DNA of 10,466 nt from Pseudohongiella sp. (GCA_030652635.1 JAUSPW010000179.1:1-10466); one strand, 5' to 3'. Positions 1 to 7,521 are shown, numbered from the stretch's first letter. The notes: generated by a model from the letters alone, not told the origin. Numbers and translations: made by a program.

Positions 1-1337
1 CGCTCTTCGTCCATGATGCCAATTTTGAGGGTGTTGACTGGCAAACCGAGAACGCGCTCGACGCCAGCAAATACCTGGCAGGTAAACGCGACCTCGGCAG
101 GGCCATGCATTTTGGGTTTGACAATGTAGATGCTGCCAGTCCTTGAATTGCGCAGACTCATTTGCGACGGAGCGCTGGGTTTGCGGAGGTCATGCAGTGC
201 GGCCGCACTGGTCATCAGGGCATCCAGAATGCCTTCCGGGATTTGCTGCCCGCGCTCATCCAGCACTGCATTGATAGACATCAGGTGACCCACATTACGC
301 ACCAGCATCAAACTGCGCCCCGGCAGCAGCACTTGTTTTCCATCCGGCGATACAAACTCGCGGTCTGCAGCCAGCGCTCGGGTGTGTATGCCACCGCCCT
401 TGGCAAACGTGTCTGTCAGGTCACCCTTCATCAAACCCAGCCAGTTCCGGTACACCAGTACTTTGTCCGCTGCATCCACTGCAGCGACCGAATCCTCACA
501 GTCCTGGATGGTGGTCAACGCGGCCTCCATCACAATATCGCGCACACCTGCTTTGTCTTGTTGACCAATCGGGTGGCTGCCATCTATGCAGATTTCAACA
601 TGCAGGCCACGGTGTTTTAGCAAAATACTGCGGGGGCTGCCGGGATTGCCGGTATAACCTGCAAACTGTTCGGGGTTGCTGAGATTTACGATACCGCCAT
701 GCTCCAATGCCACTTGGAGTTGGCCATCACTCACACGGTATGCCTTGGTTTTATTGTGCGATACACCATTGCCCAAGGGGAAAAACTCATCCAGAAATCG
801 ACGGCCAAACTCTATGACTTTTTGACCACGTCGTTTGTCATACCCCGCTTTGCGCGGCTGATCATGGTCATCAACAATCACATCGCTGCCATACAAGGCA
901 TCGTACAGACTGCCCCAGCGAGCATTGGCGGCATTCAGTGCATACCGGGCATTCATCACCGGCACCACCAGCTGAGGGCCCGCCAACAGGGCAATCTCGT
1001 CATCCACTTGTTGGGTTGTAATCGAAAAATCTGCCGGTTCCGGCAATAGATATCCAATATCTTCGAGGAACGCACGATATGCCCCAGCATCCATTTCTTG
1101 CCCGACATGCTGTGTATGCCATTGATCAATCTGTTGCTGCAGGTTAACTCGTTGTTGTAATAACGCGTGGTTTACTGCTGCAAAATCTGCCACCAGTTGC
1201 TCAAGGCCTGCCCAGAAATCCGCAGCCAGAACACCACTGCCGGGCAGTAGCTCCTGCTCCACAAATTGATACAGCACACTGGCGACCTGGAGTTTACCAA
1301 GCTGCTGGTACTGCGTTTGTGTGTGCGGTGTGTTCAT
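1..1337 (-). CDS. glcB: Malate synthase G, N-terminal 445 residues (partial, runs off left edge)
   Basis: Malate synthase G condenses glyoxylate with acetyl-CoA to malate, the second step of the glyoxylate shunt, in the cytosol. The minus-strand frame from the ATG at 1337 is open to the window edge. It gives an N-terminus beginning MNTPHTQTQYQQL and, further on, the family blocks VRNVGHLM (Arg347, probably the catalytic arginine), NSRTGSIYIVKPKMHGP, and LGLPVNTLKIGIMDEER ending at base 1. Glu444 in MDEE aligns with the first metal-binding Glu of E. coli GlcB; the second metal ligand (Asp) and the C-terminal third lie outside the window. The family is about 720 residues, so roughly 60% is present. 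AGGAGG at 1342-1347 lies 4 nt before the start. The gene is divergent from aceA, an arrangement that couples the two shunt enzymes. Identity rests on conserved motifs recalled from the family; I consider it very secure. Confidence 0.95.
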   Translation of the reverse strand, partial: MNTPHTQTQYQQLGKLQVASVLYQFVEQELLPGSGVLAADFWAGLEQLVADFAAVNHALLQQRVNLQQQIDQWHTQHVGQEMDAGAYRAFLEDIGYLLPEPADFSITTQQVDDEIALLAGPQLVVPVMNARYALNAANARWGSLYDALYGSDVIVDDHDQPRKAGYDKRRGQKVIEFGRRFLDEFFPLGNGVSHNKTKAYRVSDGQLQVALEHGGIVNLSNPEQFAGYTGNPGSPRSILLKHRGLHVEICIDGSHPIGQQDKAGVRDIVMEAALTTIQDCEDSVAAVDAADKVLVYRNWLGLMKGDLTDTFAKGGGIHTRALAADREFVSPDGKQVLLPGRSLMLVRNVGHLMSINAVLDERGQQIPEGILDALMTSAAALHDLRKPSAPSQMSLRNSRTGSIYIVKPKMHGPAEVAFTCQVFAGVERVLGLPVNTLKIGIMDEE

Positions 1338-1422
1338 GTTTCCTCCTGGAAAAATTGATGGCTGACCAAATTCAAATATCCGGCTGGCAGGCATGGTATG
1401 AATCCAAACTAAATTCCTCAAA

Positions 1423-1451
1423 TTTATATTTTCTATTCAAACCATTCACAA
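1423..1451 (-). promoter_or_regulatory. Putative sigma70 promoter of glcB
   Basis: Read on the minus strand, TTGTGA (1451-1446, 4 of 6 to the -35 consensus) is followed after exactly 17 bp by TATAAA (1428-1423, 5 of 6 to the -10 consensus). Transcription would begin near 1416, giving a 5' leader of about 80 nt before the glcB ATG at 1337. The region is AT-rich, so chance matches are likely; support is the spacing and position only. Confidence 0.4.
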
Positions 1452-1550
1452 TAAAAATACCAAGCTCAAACCCATATATTTATTTAAAAAATATCAAAGA
1501 TAAAAACAATAAATTTCAGAAATTAAAGCCCGCCCGTTAGTCTTGCCCCC

Positions 1551-1569
1551 GCTGACAACTGCTGTCGGC
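1551..1569. repeat. Imperfect inverted repeat upstream of aceA
   Basis: GCTGACA (1551-1557) and TGTCGGC (1563-1569) form a 7-5-7 inverted repeat with one mismatch, about 52 bp ahead of the aceA start. Its position would suit an operator for a dimeric regulator or a leader hairpin. I cannot link it to a known regulator, and repeats of this length occur by chance. Confidence 0.25.
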
Positions 1570-1621
1570 TGATTTTCCACAGTATCGTATTACCAAATAT
1601 CGTCGAAAAAGGAACCAGACT

Positions 1622-2950
1622 ATGAGCCAGGCCCAACGCAACAAGGACATTGCCGACATCACACACGACTGGGCGCACAACCCGCGCTGGCAGGGTGTGA
1701 CCCGCCCCTACAGCGCGGCAGATGTCGTGAGATTGCGCGGATCCATCAAACGCGAAAATACCCTGGCACGCCTGGGTGCTGACAAACTCTGGCATCTGAT
1801 CAAAAACGGTGGCCGTCCCGCCTTCCGTCCCGACAAAGACTTTGTCAACGCCATGGGCGCTCTGACGGGTGGTCAAGCTGTTCAACAGGTAAAGGCCGGC
1901 GTACAAGCCATTTACTTGTCCGGATGGCAGGTTGCTGCCGACAATAACACCTCGGAAACCATGTACCCTGATCAATCGCTTTATGCGGTTGATTCTGTGC
2001 CAGCCGTGGTCCGACGCATCAACAATGCCTTTGAGCGCGCAGATCAGATTCAATGGAAAAAAGGGCTCAACCCCGGCGACGACGCCTATATCGATTATTT
2101 TGCGCCGATTGTGGCCGACGCGGAAGCAGGGTTTGGAGGCGTCCTTAATGCCTATGAACTGATGAAAAACATGATCCGTAACGGCGCCGCCGGTGTCCAC
2201 TTTGAAGACCAGCTGGCATCGGTCAAAAAATGTGGCCACATGGGTGGTAAGGTGCTGGTACCCACCCAGGAAGCCATACAAAAACTGGTGTCGGCGCGAC
2301 TTGCCGCTGATGTCGAAGGGGTTGCCACCATTGTGCTTGCACGCACGGATGCCAACGCCGCCGACTTGATTACTTCAGACTGTGACCCCTACGACAAACC
2401 ATTTGTGATTGGTGATCGCACACCTGAAGGTTTTTACCGCACGCGCCCTGGCATCCAACAGGCTATTGCCCGCGGTCTGGCCTATGCCCCGTATGCGGAT
2501 TTGTTATGGTGCGAAACGGCGACACCGTCTCTGCAAGAGGCAAAAGTGTTTGCTGAGGCGATTAAAAAGCAATTCCCGGATCAGTTGTTATCCTACAACT
2601 GTTCACCGTCCTTTAACTGGAAGAAAAATCTGGATGATGCCACCATTGCCAGGTTCCAGCGTGAACTCAGCGCTATGGGCTACAAGTTCCAGTTCATCAC
2701 TCTGGCGGGTATTCACAATATGTGGAACGGCATGTTTAATCTCGCCTACGACTATGCCCGAAGAGACATGTCCGCTTATGTGGAACTGCAGGAGAAGGAG
2801 TTTTCCGATGCAGCCAAAGGTTATACCTTTGTGTCGCACCAGCAGGAAGTTGGCACCGGGTATTTTGACGATGTCACCACGGTCATCCAGGGTGGAAAAT
2901 CGTCGGTCACGGCATTGACTGGCTCCACCGAGGAACAGCAGTTTCATTGA
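1622..2950 (+). CDS. aceA: Isocitrate lyase
   Basis: Isocitrate lyase splits isocitrate into glyoxylate and succinate, the first committed step of the glyoxylate shunt, as a cytosolic Mg-dependent tetramer. The 442-residue product is close to the 434 of E. coli AceA. The signature KKCGHMGGK is present with catalytic Cys204 (equivalent to E. coli Cys195). Other family blocks are present: LSGWQVAADNN, YPDQSLYA, FAPIVADAEAGFGG (metal and substrate-binding acids), GVHFEDQ, LARTDA, and YNCSPSFNW. The ATG at 1622 follows AAAAAGGA with suitable spacing, and the N-terminus begins at the usual family position. aceK starts 11 bp after the stop, so the two are almost certainly one operon; the malate synthase partner is divergent rather than co-linear as in E. 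coli aceBAK. Nothing in the sequence suggests damage. Confidence 0.97.
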   Translation: MSQAQRNKDIADITHDWAHNPRWQGVTRPYSAADVVRLRGSIKRENTLARLGADKLWHLIKNGGRPAFRPDKDFVNAMGALTGGQAVQQVKAGVQAIYLSGWQVAADNNTSETMYPDQSLYAVDSVPAVVRRINNAFERADQIQWKKGLNPGDDAYIDYFAPIVADAEAGFGGVLNAYELMKNMIRNGAAGVHFEDQLASVKKCGHMGGKVLVPTQEAIQKLVSARLAADVEGVATIVLARTDANAADLITSDCDPYDKPFVIGDRTPEGFYRTRPGIQQAIARGLAYAPYADLLWCETATPSLQEAKVFAEAIKKQFPDQLLSYNCSPSFNWKKNLDDATIARFQRELSAMGYKFQFITLAGIHNMWNGMFNLAYDYARRDMSAYVELQEKEFSDAAKGYTFVSHQQEVGTGYFDDVTTVIQGGKSSVTALTGSTEEQQFH

Positions 2951-2961
2951 TCAGGATTGAT

Positions 2962-4722
2962 ATGCAAAGAACCGCGCGCCGGCTCGCCAAAGCGATTCTG
3001 AACGGATTTGACGCTTTTTTTGCCGAGTACAAAAACATCACCTATGGCGCGCAAGGCCGCTTCGAGCGCGCTGACTGGCATGGCGTACAACGCGCCATGC
3101 GTCAGCGTCTGAGCCTGTATAAACAGAAAGTGATCAGTGTGGCCGACAGTGCCGGCGAAATTGCAGGGCCGGCGCTTGCCGATCGGGCACTGTGGTCACA
3201 GGCAAAAATCGAGTATGCACAGCTCATTCAAGGGCATCGCAATTTTGAGATCACTCAGACATTTTTTAATTCTGTGTATTGCTTTGTGTTTGCCCATGAG
3301 CAGATTCGGGATCCACATGCCTTTGTGATGCAGCCAGCCGTGCAAATCGTACCTTTGCCGGAAGACGATGTTCTGGTGCACATACCATTGTGCAGTGATC
3401 TCAACAAAACCATCGAACGGGTGTTGGATAGCGGCGGATTTACCATCCCGTTTGAAAACAAACAACGCGATATCGGTTTTATCAAGCACGTGATTGAGAC
3501 GGTGTTTTCCCCAAAGCTGGCAAGGTGTTCCAGCACAGCCCACGTTGAGCTGCTGGAAAGCCTCTTTTTCCGCAATAAGGCTGCTTATCTGGTGGGTCGT
3601 GTCGTCTGTGCAGAACTGAGTTTGCCCTTTGTTCTGCCGGTTTTGCACAACGAACAAGGCGCTATTTTTGTTGATACTGTGTTACACGATGCGGATGACA
3701 TCAGCATCCTGTTCAGTTTTTCGCGCAGCTATTTTATGGTCGATGCGTCTACCCCCTCGGCATACATATCGTTCTTGAAAACGATCATGCCGCAGAAAGA
3801 AATTTTTGAGCTGTACAGCGCAATCGGTTTCCCCAAACACAGCAAGACGGAGTACTACCGGCGGGCAGTGCAGATGACGCTGGCCAGCGATGATAAATAT
3901 GAGTTGGCTGCTGGCACCAAAGGCATGGTCATGCTGGTGTTTACCAGCAACAATTTTGACTATGTCTATAAACTGATCAAAGAACGGTTTACTCCACCTA
4001 AAGACACAACGCGTCAAAAAGTACGTGACTGCTATGCGTTAGTGAAGCGCTGGGAGCGTGGTGGGCGCATGGCGGATACGCAAGAGTTTAACAATCTGGC
4101 CTTTGATCGCAGGCGGTTCTCGGATGCATTGATGGATGAACTCAGACGTGAAGTGCCATCGCTGCTGGAGGAACGCGGCAACACCCTGATCATCAGACAC
4201 TGCTATGTCGAGCGCAAGATGACACCGTTGAACCTGTATGTGCAGGACTGTTCACCTGAGCAATTGCGCAGCGTGATGGATGAGTACGGTACTGCCATCA
4301 AACAACTGGCGGCTGGCAATTTGTTTCCCGGCGATATGCTGTTAAAAAACTTTGGGGTAACACGTCACGGCCGCGTGGTCTTTTATGACTATGACGAGAT
4401 TTGCGCGTTGACTGACTGTCATTTTCGTGTGCTGCCTGAACCTCAGACAGTAGACCAGCTTTACGCGGATCAACCCTGGTACAGCGTGGCAACCAATGAT
4501 GTTTTCCCGCAGGAATTCCGCCAATTTTTTTCGGGCAATCGCCAGGCACGGGAGATGTTTGAGCAATTGCACAGTGAGCTCTACGATCCTGCTTTCTGGA
4601 TTGAATTGCAGGACAGAATCAGGGCGGGTTATGTGGCAGATGTATTCCCCTATCGTAAAAAGCAACGCTTTCAGCACGAGGTCTTGACTGTGCGCAAACA
4701 TACCGACAAACAATTGGCATAG
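2962..4722 (+). CDS. aceK: Isocitrate dehydrogenase kinase/phosphatase
   Basis: AceK phosphorylates isocitrate dehydrogenase to switch it off, and dephosphorylates it, so that isocitrate is shared between the TCA cycle and the glyoxylate shunt. The product is 586 residues (E. coli 578). Family landmarks keep register with a one-residue offset: the ATP loop GTKGMVMLVFT, Lys337 in YKLIKERF (E. coli Lys336), Asp372 in RMADTQEF (E. coli Asp371, needed for phosphatase activity), and Asp458, Asn463 and Asp476 in PGDMLLKNFG and VFYDYDE (E. coli Asp457, Asn462, Asp475). The frame is open from a TTG at 2947 that overlaps the aceA stop. I choose the ATG at 2962 because it has CAGGA ahead of it and its N-terminus aligns with E. 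coli AceK (GFDA and GAQ..FE.ADWH blocks at matching distance). Both activities should be intact. It is translated in an aceA-aceK operon. Confidence 0.95.
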   Translation: MQRTARRLAKAILNGFDAFFAEYKNITYGAQGRFERADWHGVQRAMRQRLSLYKQKVISVADSAGEIAGPALADRALWSQAKIEYAQLIQGHRNFEITQTFFNSVYCFVFAHEQIRDPHAFVMQPAVQIVPLPEDDVLVHIPLCSDLNKTIERVLDSGGFTIPFENKQRDIGFIKHVIETVFSPKLARCSSTAHVELLESLFFRNKAAYLVGRVVCAELSLPFVLPVLHNEQGAIFVDTVLHDADDISILFSFSRSYFMVDASTPSAYISFLKTIMPQKEIFELYSAIGFPKHSKTEYYRRAVQMTLASDDKYELAAGTKGMVMLVFTSNNFDYVYKLIKERFTPPKDTTRQKVRDCYALVKRWERGGRMADTQEFNNLAFDRRRFSDALMDELRREVPSLLEERGNTLIIRHCYVERKMTPLNLYVQDCSPEQLRSVMDEYGTAIKQLAAGNLFPGDMLLKNFGVTRHGRVVFYDYDEICALTDCHFRVLPEPQTVDQLYADQPWYSVATNDVFPQEFRQFFSGNRQAREMFEQLHSELYDPAFWIELQDRIRAGYVADVFPYRKKQRFQHEVLTVRKHTDKQLA

Positions 4723-4731
4723 AATTATTAT
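4703..4731 (+). promoter_or_regulatory. Possible promoter of the DksA-like gene
   Basis: CCGACA (4703-4708, 4 of 6 to the -35) and TATTAT (4726-4731, 5 of 6 to the -10) are separated by 17 bp and straddle the aceK stop codon. If used, it would let the downstream zinc-finger gene be transcribed apart from aceAK. The 69-bp gap after aceK contains no visible terminator, so read-through from the operon is also possible. Confidence 0.3.
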
Positions 4732-4791
4732 GTACCGTGAGCAGCATCGCATCTCGCGTAGCCTGAAACCCCGAACATCCAAGAGGCCCGA

Positions 4792-5127
4792 ATGTTAATC
4801 AATACCAGCATCGATATAAAAAACGTCGTGGAAACACTGAATGCACTGCACTATGAACTCAACAACCGCCTGGCAGGCATTCAAAACGATCTGAGTCGCG
4901 GACGCAGCCAGGACTCACAAGAGCAAGCTCAGGAAACTGAAAATGACGAGGTATTGCACGCGCTTGCAGCGGATGCCCGTAAAGAATTGATTGAAATTGA
5001 TAACGCCTTGTCGCGCATTCGTAACGGTACCTATGGTGTGTGTGCAACCTGTGGCGACATTATCAATCCTGAGCGACTGGCGGCTTATCCCATGGCAGTG
5101 CGTTGTATGGATTGCACAGAAAAATGA
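4792..5127 (+). CDS. DksA/TraR-family C4 zinc-finger protein
   Basis: This is a 111-residue member of the DksA/TraR family, whose better-known members bind the RNA polymerase secondary channel and alter initiation. The N-terminal part (residues 5-75) is predicted helical and highly polar, with a Gln/Glu-rich stretch (residues 39-56) where the coiled-coil tip should be. The C-terminus carries a complete C4 zinc finger, Cys84-x2-Cys87 and Cys105-x2-Cys108, in the classic context GTYGVCATCG...RLAAYP...CMDC. It is shorter than DksA (151) and longer than TraR (73), matching the common ~100-110-residue DksA-like group. The clear DxxDxA tip motif of DksA is not evident, so a true DksA role is doubtful. 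The ATG at 4792 is preceded by AGAGG. It lies 69 bp after aceK on the same strand, a hint but not proof of a link to carbon-source switching. Confidence 0.85.
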   Translation: MLINTSIDIKNVVETLNALHYELNNRLAGIQNDLSRGRSQDSQEQAQETENDEVLHALAADARKELIEIDNALSRIRNGTYGVCATCGDIINPERLAAYPMAVRCMDCTEK

Positions 5128-5156
5128 GGCTTGGCGTTTCTCGGGCGCTCACGCGC

Positions 5157-6554
5157 TTACTTCAAGGCTTCCTGCACACGCCTGAGTAACTCCTCGTCGC
5201 TGAAAGCGTCAGTCAGTGTCATACCGAAACGCACAATCACCAGATTCTCAGAAGGCACAATATACAGGCGCTGGCGCCCGAGACCGCCTGCAAAGTACAG
5301 GTCTCCACCTTGATTTGGCAGGATGCGCTCCCCACTGGGGCGAGCATCCGGTGGCACACTATCAACACCTGCCTGGTAGGAGCCATTCATGGCATTGTTG
5401 CGCCACCAGCTCACGCCATAACCCTGATAGGCCGGGTTATCGATCTCTGTAATCAACGCCAAGGTCGCAGGATCCAGCAACTGTCGTCCCTTCCAATACC
5501 CGCCATCTGCAATCATCAAGCCGTAATTCAACCAGCTGCGCGCGTCCAGATAAGCGCCTCCGGCCAATTGTGGTTTGCCCTTGATGTCACGAATCCACAA
5601 GTTGTGATGTTGTTCCGGCATGCCAAGTGTTCTCAGCACATTGTCATAAAGATATTGCGCAGGATCCTTGCCGGTTTTGCGCTCAAACAGTGCGGACAAC
5701 ACATAAAAATTTACGGAACCATATATGACATGGCTGCCTGCCGGGAATACCTGGGTGGAATGGTTGACAGCCAGATCGTAAATATCCAGTTGTGGAACAC
5801 GTAGCACATTATAAAGATCAGAGTCTTTGAGGCCGCTGCTGAGATTCAACAGGTGCCTGATGGTGATGGCTTCTCGACCGGCATCGCCTTGCCATTCGGT
5901 GATGGTCTGGTGCACAGGTTCATCCAGCGTCCAGATACCATCCCGGACGCCCAAGGCAAACAAGGCTGCACTGAAACTTTTGGTACCCGAGGCCAACAAA
6001 TGCGGGTCGCCCGACGCAAACGGTGCAACATAATCTTCAAACACGATATGTCCGTTTTTAGCGACAAGCAGCGCGTCACCGTTAAAAAATCGCGAATACA
6101 AGGCGGCTGATGCAAAGCGCTCGGCAGGAATCTCCCGAGTCAACAAGGCACTGTTCAACTGCAGTCGCATGGGCTCGCCGGGCAGCGCTTGCATCTGCAG
6201 AAAATAACGGCCATCAGTTTGTGTGTCGACCTGCCTCACCTCGATTTTGTCGAGATAGGTATCGCCTTCAAAATGACCACTGCAATGGCGCGTGTCGGTG
6301 GAGGGGCGTACCGTGGCCGCCGTCAGACCAAACTGCAGCTGATCGTTGAGCAGTTGCAAGGTGACATCATAGTTGCTCTCTAGCACCGCACGTTCACGTG
6401 GCGCACCGGCAAACAAGGCCACACAACTGTTCAACAGCCCGGTGCGACCATCAAATGCAGCCATGTTGTTGCCCGCGGATTGTGCTGAGGTCGTGCTCGC
6501 CAGCAACAACCCTGTCAATGCCACGAAGCTTGCACGCTGTGAACGGGGTTTCAC
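5157..6554 (-). CDS. Secreted serine hydrolase, class C beta-lactamase superfamily
   Basis: This is a penicillin-binding-fold serine hydrolase (beta-lactamase/esterase/amidase family PF00144 by motif); the substrate is unknown. I place the start at the GTG at 6554, giving 465 residues. AAGGAG (6563-6568) lies 8 nt upstream, and the product then begins MKPRSQRASFVALTG with a basic N-region, a hydrophobic core and probable cleavage near Ala24, so it should be exported. A longer frame reaches 6758 but has no signal at its front. Residues about 25-150 form an unrecognised N-terminal region. The catalytic domain shows SGTK (Ser189, Lys192), a YGS triad centred on Tyr278 where family members usually have Y-S/G-N, HLLNLSSGL, and FAGGLGRQRLYIVP (GLG at 424-426) replacing the KTG box. 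The GLG..Q type resembles esterases and amidases such as the NylB group more than true beta-lactamases. It converges on the DksA-like gene (29-bp gap). Confidence 0.88.
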   Translation of the reverse strand: MKPRSQRASFVALTGLLLASTTSAQSAGNNMAAFDGRTGLLNSCVALFAGAPRERAVLESNYDVTLQLLNDQLQFGLTAATVRPSTDTRHCSGHFEGDTYLDKIEVRQVDTQTDGRYFLQMQALPGEPMRLQLNSALLTREIPAERFASAALYSRFFNGDALLVAKNGHIVFEDYVAPFASGDPHLLASGTKSFSAALFALGVRDGIWTLDEPVHQTITEWQGDAGREAITIRHLLNLSSGLKDSDLYNVLRVPQLDIYDLAVNHSTQVFPAGSHVIYGSVNFYVLSALFERKTGKDPAQYLYDNVLRTLGMPEQHHNLWIRDIKGKPQLAGGAYLDARSWLNYGLMIADGGYWKGRQLLDPATLALITEIDNPAYQGYGVSWWRNNAMNGSYQAGVDSVPPDARPSGERILPNQGGDLYFAGGLGRQRLYIVPSENLVIVRFGMTLTDAFSDEELLRRVQEALK

Positions 6555-6853
6555 TGGATCTACTCCTTCAGACGTTCGAGAAAACAGCTGAGCGTAAGCA
6601 GGGCGAGACATGATTTGCGGCAACAACCGTGCTTTTGTTGATGATGATTCTACGTTACGCATGTCATAACCCGTCTGTCGCCACAATGTGAGCACGACTT
6701 TATAACAAACCGGGGAGTTTGACGATTGATGTGCTAAAACCAGAGTATCCCCCACCAAACAACAACGGAGTGTGTGATATGGATCTCAGGACTTGCTGCA
6801 ATGCATGCATTTTAATAAGATGCATGCAACTTAACTTTAAAGAGGCAGGCACC
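6555..6853. other. Divergent spacer between serine hydrolase and fitAB-like operon
   Basis: This 299-bp spacer is gene-free on the start choices made here. On the minus side it holds the AAGGAG ribosome site of the serine hydrolase (6563-6568); no convincing minus-strand promoter was found. On the plus side it holds the operator-like boxes at 6801-6828 and a weak promoter. An alternative antitoxin start, ATG at 6779 with GGAG at 6767-6770, would add a 25-residue cysteine-containing extension. I reject it because the family starts near the RHH strand and the operator would then lie inside the gene. Confidence 0.5.
6793..6829 (+). promoter_or_regulatory. Operator-like TGCATGCA pair over the toxin-antitoxin promoter
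   Basis: Two identical TGCATGCA boxes at 6802-6809 and 6821-6828 are separated by 11 bp of AT-rich DNA. Each box is self-complementary, and the pair forms an inverted repeat (9 of 10 bases over 6801-6810 and 6820-6829). A weak promoter overlaps them: TTGCTG (6793-6798), 17 bp, TAAGAT (6816-6821). The layout resembles the gonococcal fitAB operator, where two half-sites about 12 bp apart bind a FitA-FitB complex. Autorepression by the downstream antitoxin-toxin complex is inferred. Confidence 0.6.
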
Positions 6854-7108
6854 ATGGCCATGTTGACCGTCCGCAATCTTCCGGATGAAATTCATCGTGC
6901 CTTACGAACAAGGGCTGCGAAACGCGGGCACAGTATGGAAGCAGAGGTTCGCGCCATTCTTGAATCGGCTGTTGCTGGCGAACAACGTGTTCAGTTGGGA
7001 TCATTACTGGCAGACATTGGCGAGCAAGCACAGTTAACCGAGGAAGAATTTCTGGTGTTTGAGCAGGTGCGCGACAGAAACTCTGCGTCGGTGGTTATTC
7101 CTGAATGA
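6854..7108 (+). CDS. FitA/VapB-type ribbon-helix-helix antitoxin
   Basis: This 84-residue antitoxin neutralises the following PIN toxin and, by family precedent, represses its own operon. The N-terminus MAMLTVRNLPDEIHRAL is the RHH fold: a DNA-contacting beta strand (Arg7 matches the DNA-binding arginine position of FitA) followed by two helices (DEIHRALRTRAAKRG and SMEAEVRAILESAV), with the typical RGHSMEAEVR turn. Residues 45-84 are acidic and probably wrap the toxin. I chose the ATG at 6854 because it has AGAGG 8 nt upstream and places the RHH strand at residues 3-8 as in FitA. An ATG at 6860 is also possible. The stop overlaps the toxin start (ATGA), giving the coupled translation usual for such pairs. 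Its product binding at 6801-6828 is inferred. Confidence 0.9.
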   Translation: MAMLTVRNLPDEIHRALRTRAAKRGHSMEAEVRAILESAVAGEQRVQLGSLLADIGEQAQLTEEEFLVFEQVRDRNSASVVIPE

Positions 7109-7521
7109 TTCTGCTGGATACCAATGTGATCTCTGAACCTTTGCGCCGGCTACCAGATCCGAAGGTCATTTTATGGATAGACGCGCAGGCAATTGACACG
7201 CTTTTTCTCACCAGCGTCACTGTTGCCGAGTTGCGGGCGGGCGTTGCGTTGCTGCCTGCCGGGCAACGAAAAAACGTACTTCACCACAACCTGGAAACAC
7301 GTGTCATACCTTTGTTTGCGGGTCGCATACTGTCGTTTGATCTCGCTTGCACCCATGCATATGCCGAACTGATCGCTCAATCTCGCGCTGCCGGATTTAC
7401 CATCACTACCGCCGATGGATTTATTGCCTCAATTGCGATTGCAAACAATCTCATTATTGCATCACGTGATACAGCACCGTTTTATGCAGCAGGTGCTGAG
7501 GTCATTAATCCGTGGAAATAA
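7105..7521 (+). CDS. FitB/VapC-type PIN-domain toxin
   Basis: This is a 138-residue PIN-domain protein, predicted to be an Mg-dependent ribonuclease toxin inhibited by the upstream antitoxin. The four acidic residues of the PIN active site are all visible: Asp5 in LLDTNVISE, Glu42 in TVAELRAG, Asp104 in TADGFIA and Asp122 in ASRDT. These positions coincide with those reported for gonococcal FitB. The ending GAEVINPWK is also typical of the FitB subgroup, and the length fits the family, so the toxin appears intact. The ATG at 7105 overlaps the antitoxin stop. The target RNA cannot be read from sequence; VapC relatives cut tRNA or rRNA, while FitAB is linked to slowed intracellular growth. Confidence 0.92.
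   Translation: MILLDTNVISEPLRRLPDPKVILWIDAQAIDTLFLTSVTVAELRAGVALLPAGQRKNVLHHNLETRVIPLFAGRILSFDLACTHAYAELIAQSRAAGFTITTADGFIASIAIANNLIIASRDTAPFYAAGAEVINPWK

Larger units (their letters stand above)
1338..1621. other. AT-rich divergent control region between glcB and aceA
   Basis: This 284-bp spacer holds no credible gene. Bases about 1401-1530 are strikingly AT-rich with many short A and T runs, unlike the GC-balanced coding DNA on either side. That is what one expects of bent or easily melted promoter DNA, or of sites for nucleoid proteins. It must contain the start signals of both glyoxylate-shunt transcription units. A plausible promoter is visible for glcB (1423-1451). No convincing -35/-10 pair was found for aceA. 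A short inverted repeat (1551-1569) sits about 60 bp ahead of aceA. Confidence 0.6.

Noticed and set aside
162..1049. Plus-strand open frames over the left edge
   Set aside because: They lie opposite the malate synthase G frame, whose family motifs run continuously; their translations show no recognisable domain.
1523..2281. 252-residue minus-strand frame over aceA
   Set aside because: It is the antisense shadow of conserved isocitrate lyase coding sequence and has no recognisable features.
2947..2961. TTG start for aceK overlapping the aceA stop
   Set aside because: The ATG at 2962 has CAGGA upstream, and its N-terminus aligns with E. coli AceK at the expected length; the TTG adds only five unaligned residues.
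5128..5156. Bidirectional terminator between the DksA-like and serine hydrolase genes
   Set aside because: Only a weak GCGC-type repeat is visible in the 29-bp gap, with no T-run on either strand.
6555..6758. N-terminal extension of the serine hydrolase to 6758
   Set aside because: It buries the signal peptide and has no good ribosome site; the GTG at 6554 with AAGGAG fits an exported enzyme.
6719..6853. Longer antitoxin frame, including the ATG at 6779 with GGAG upstream
   Set aside because: It would add residues before the RHH strand and put the operator and promoter inside the gene; the family begins near 6854.
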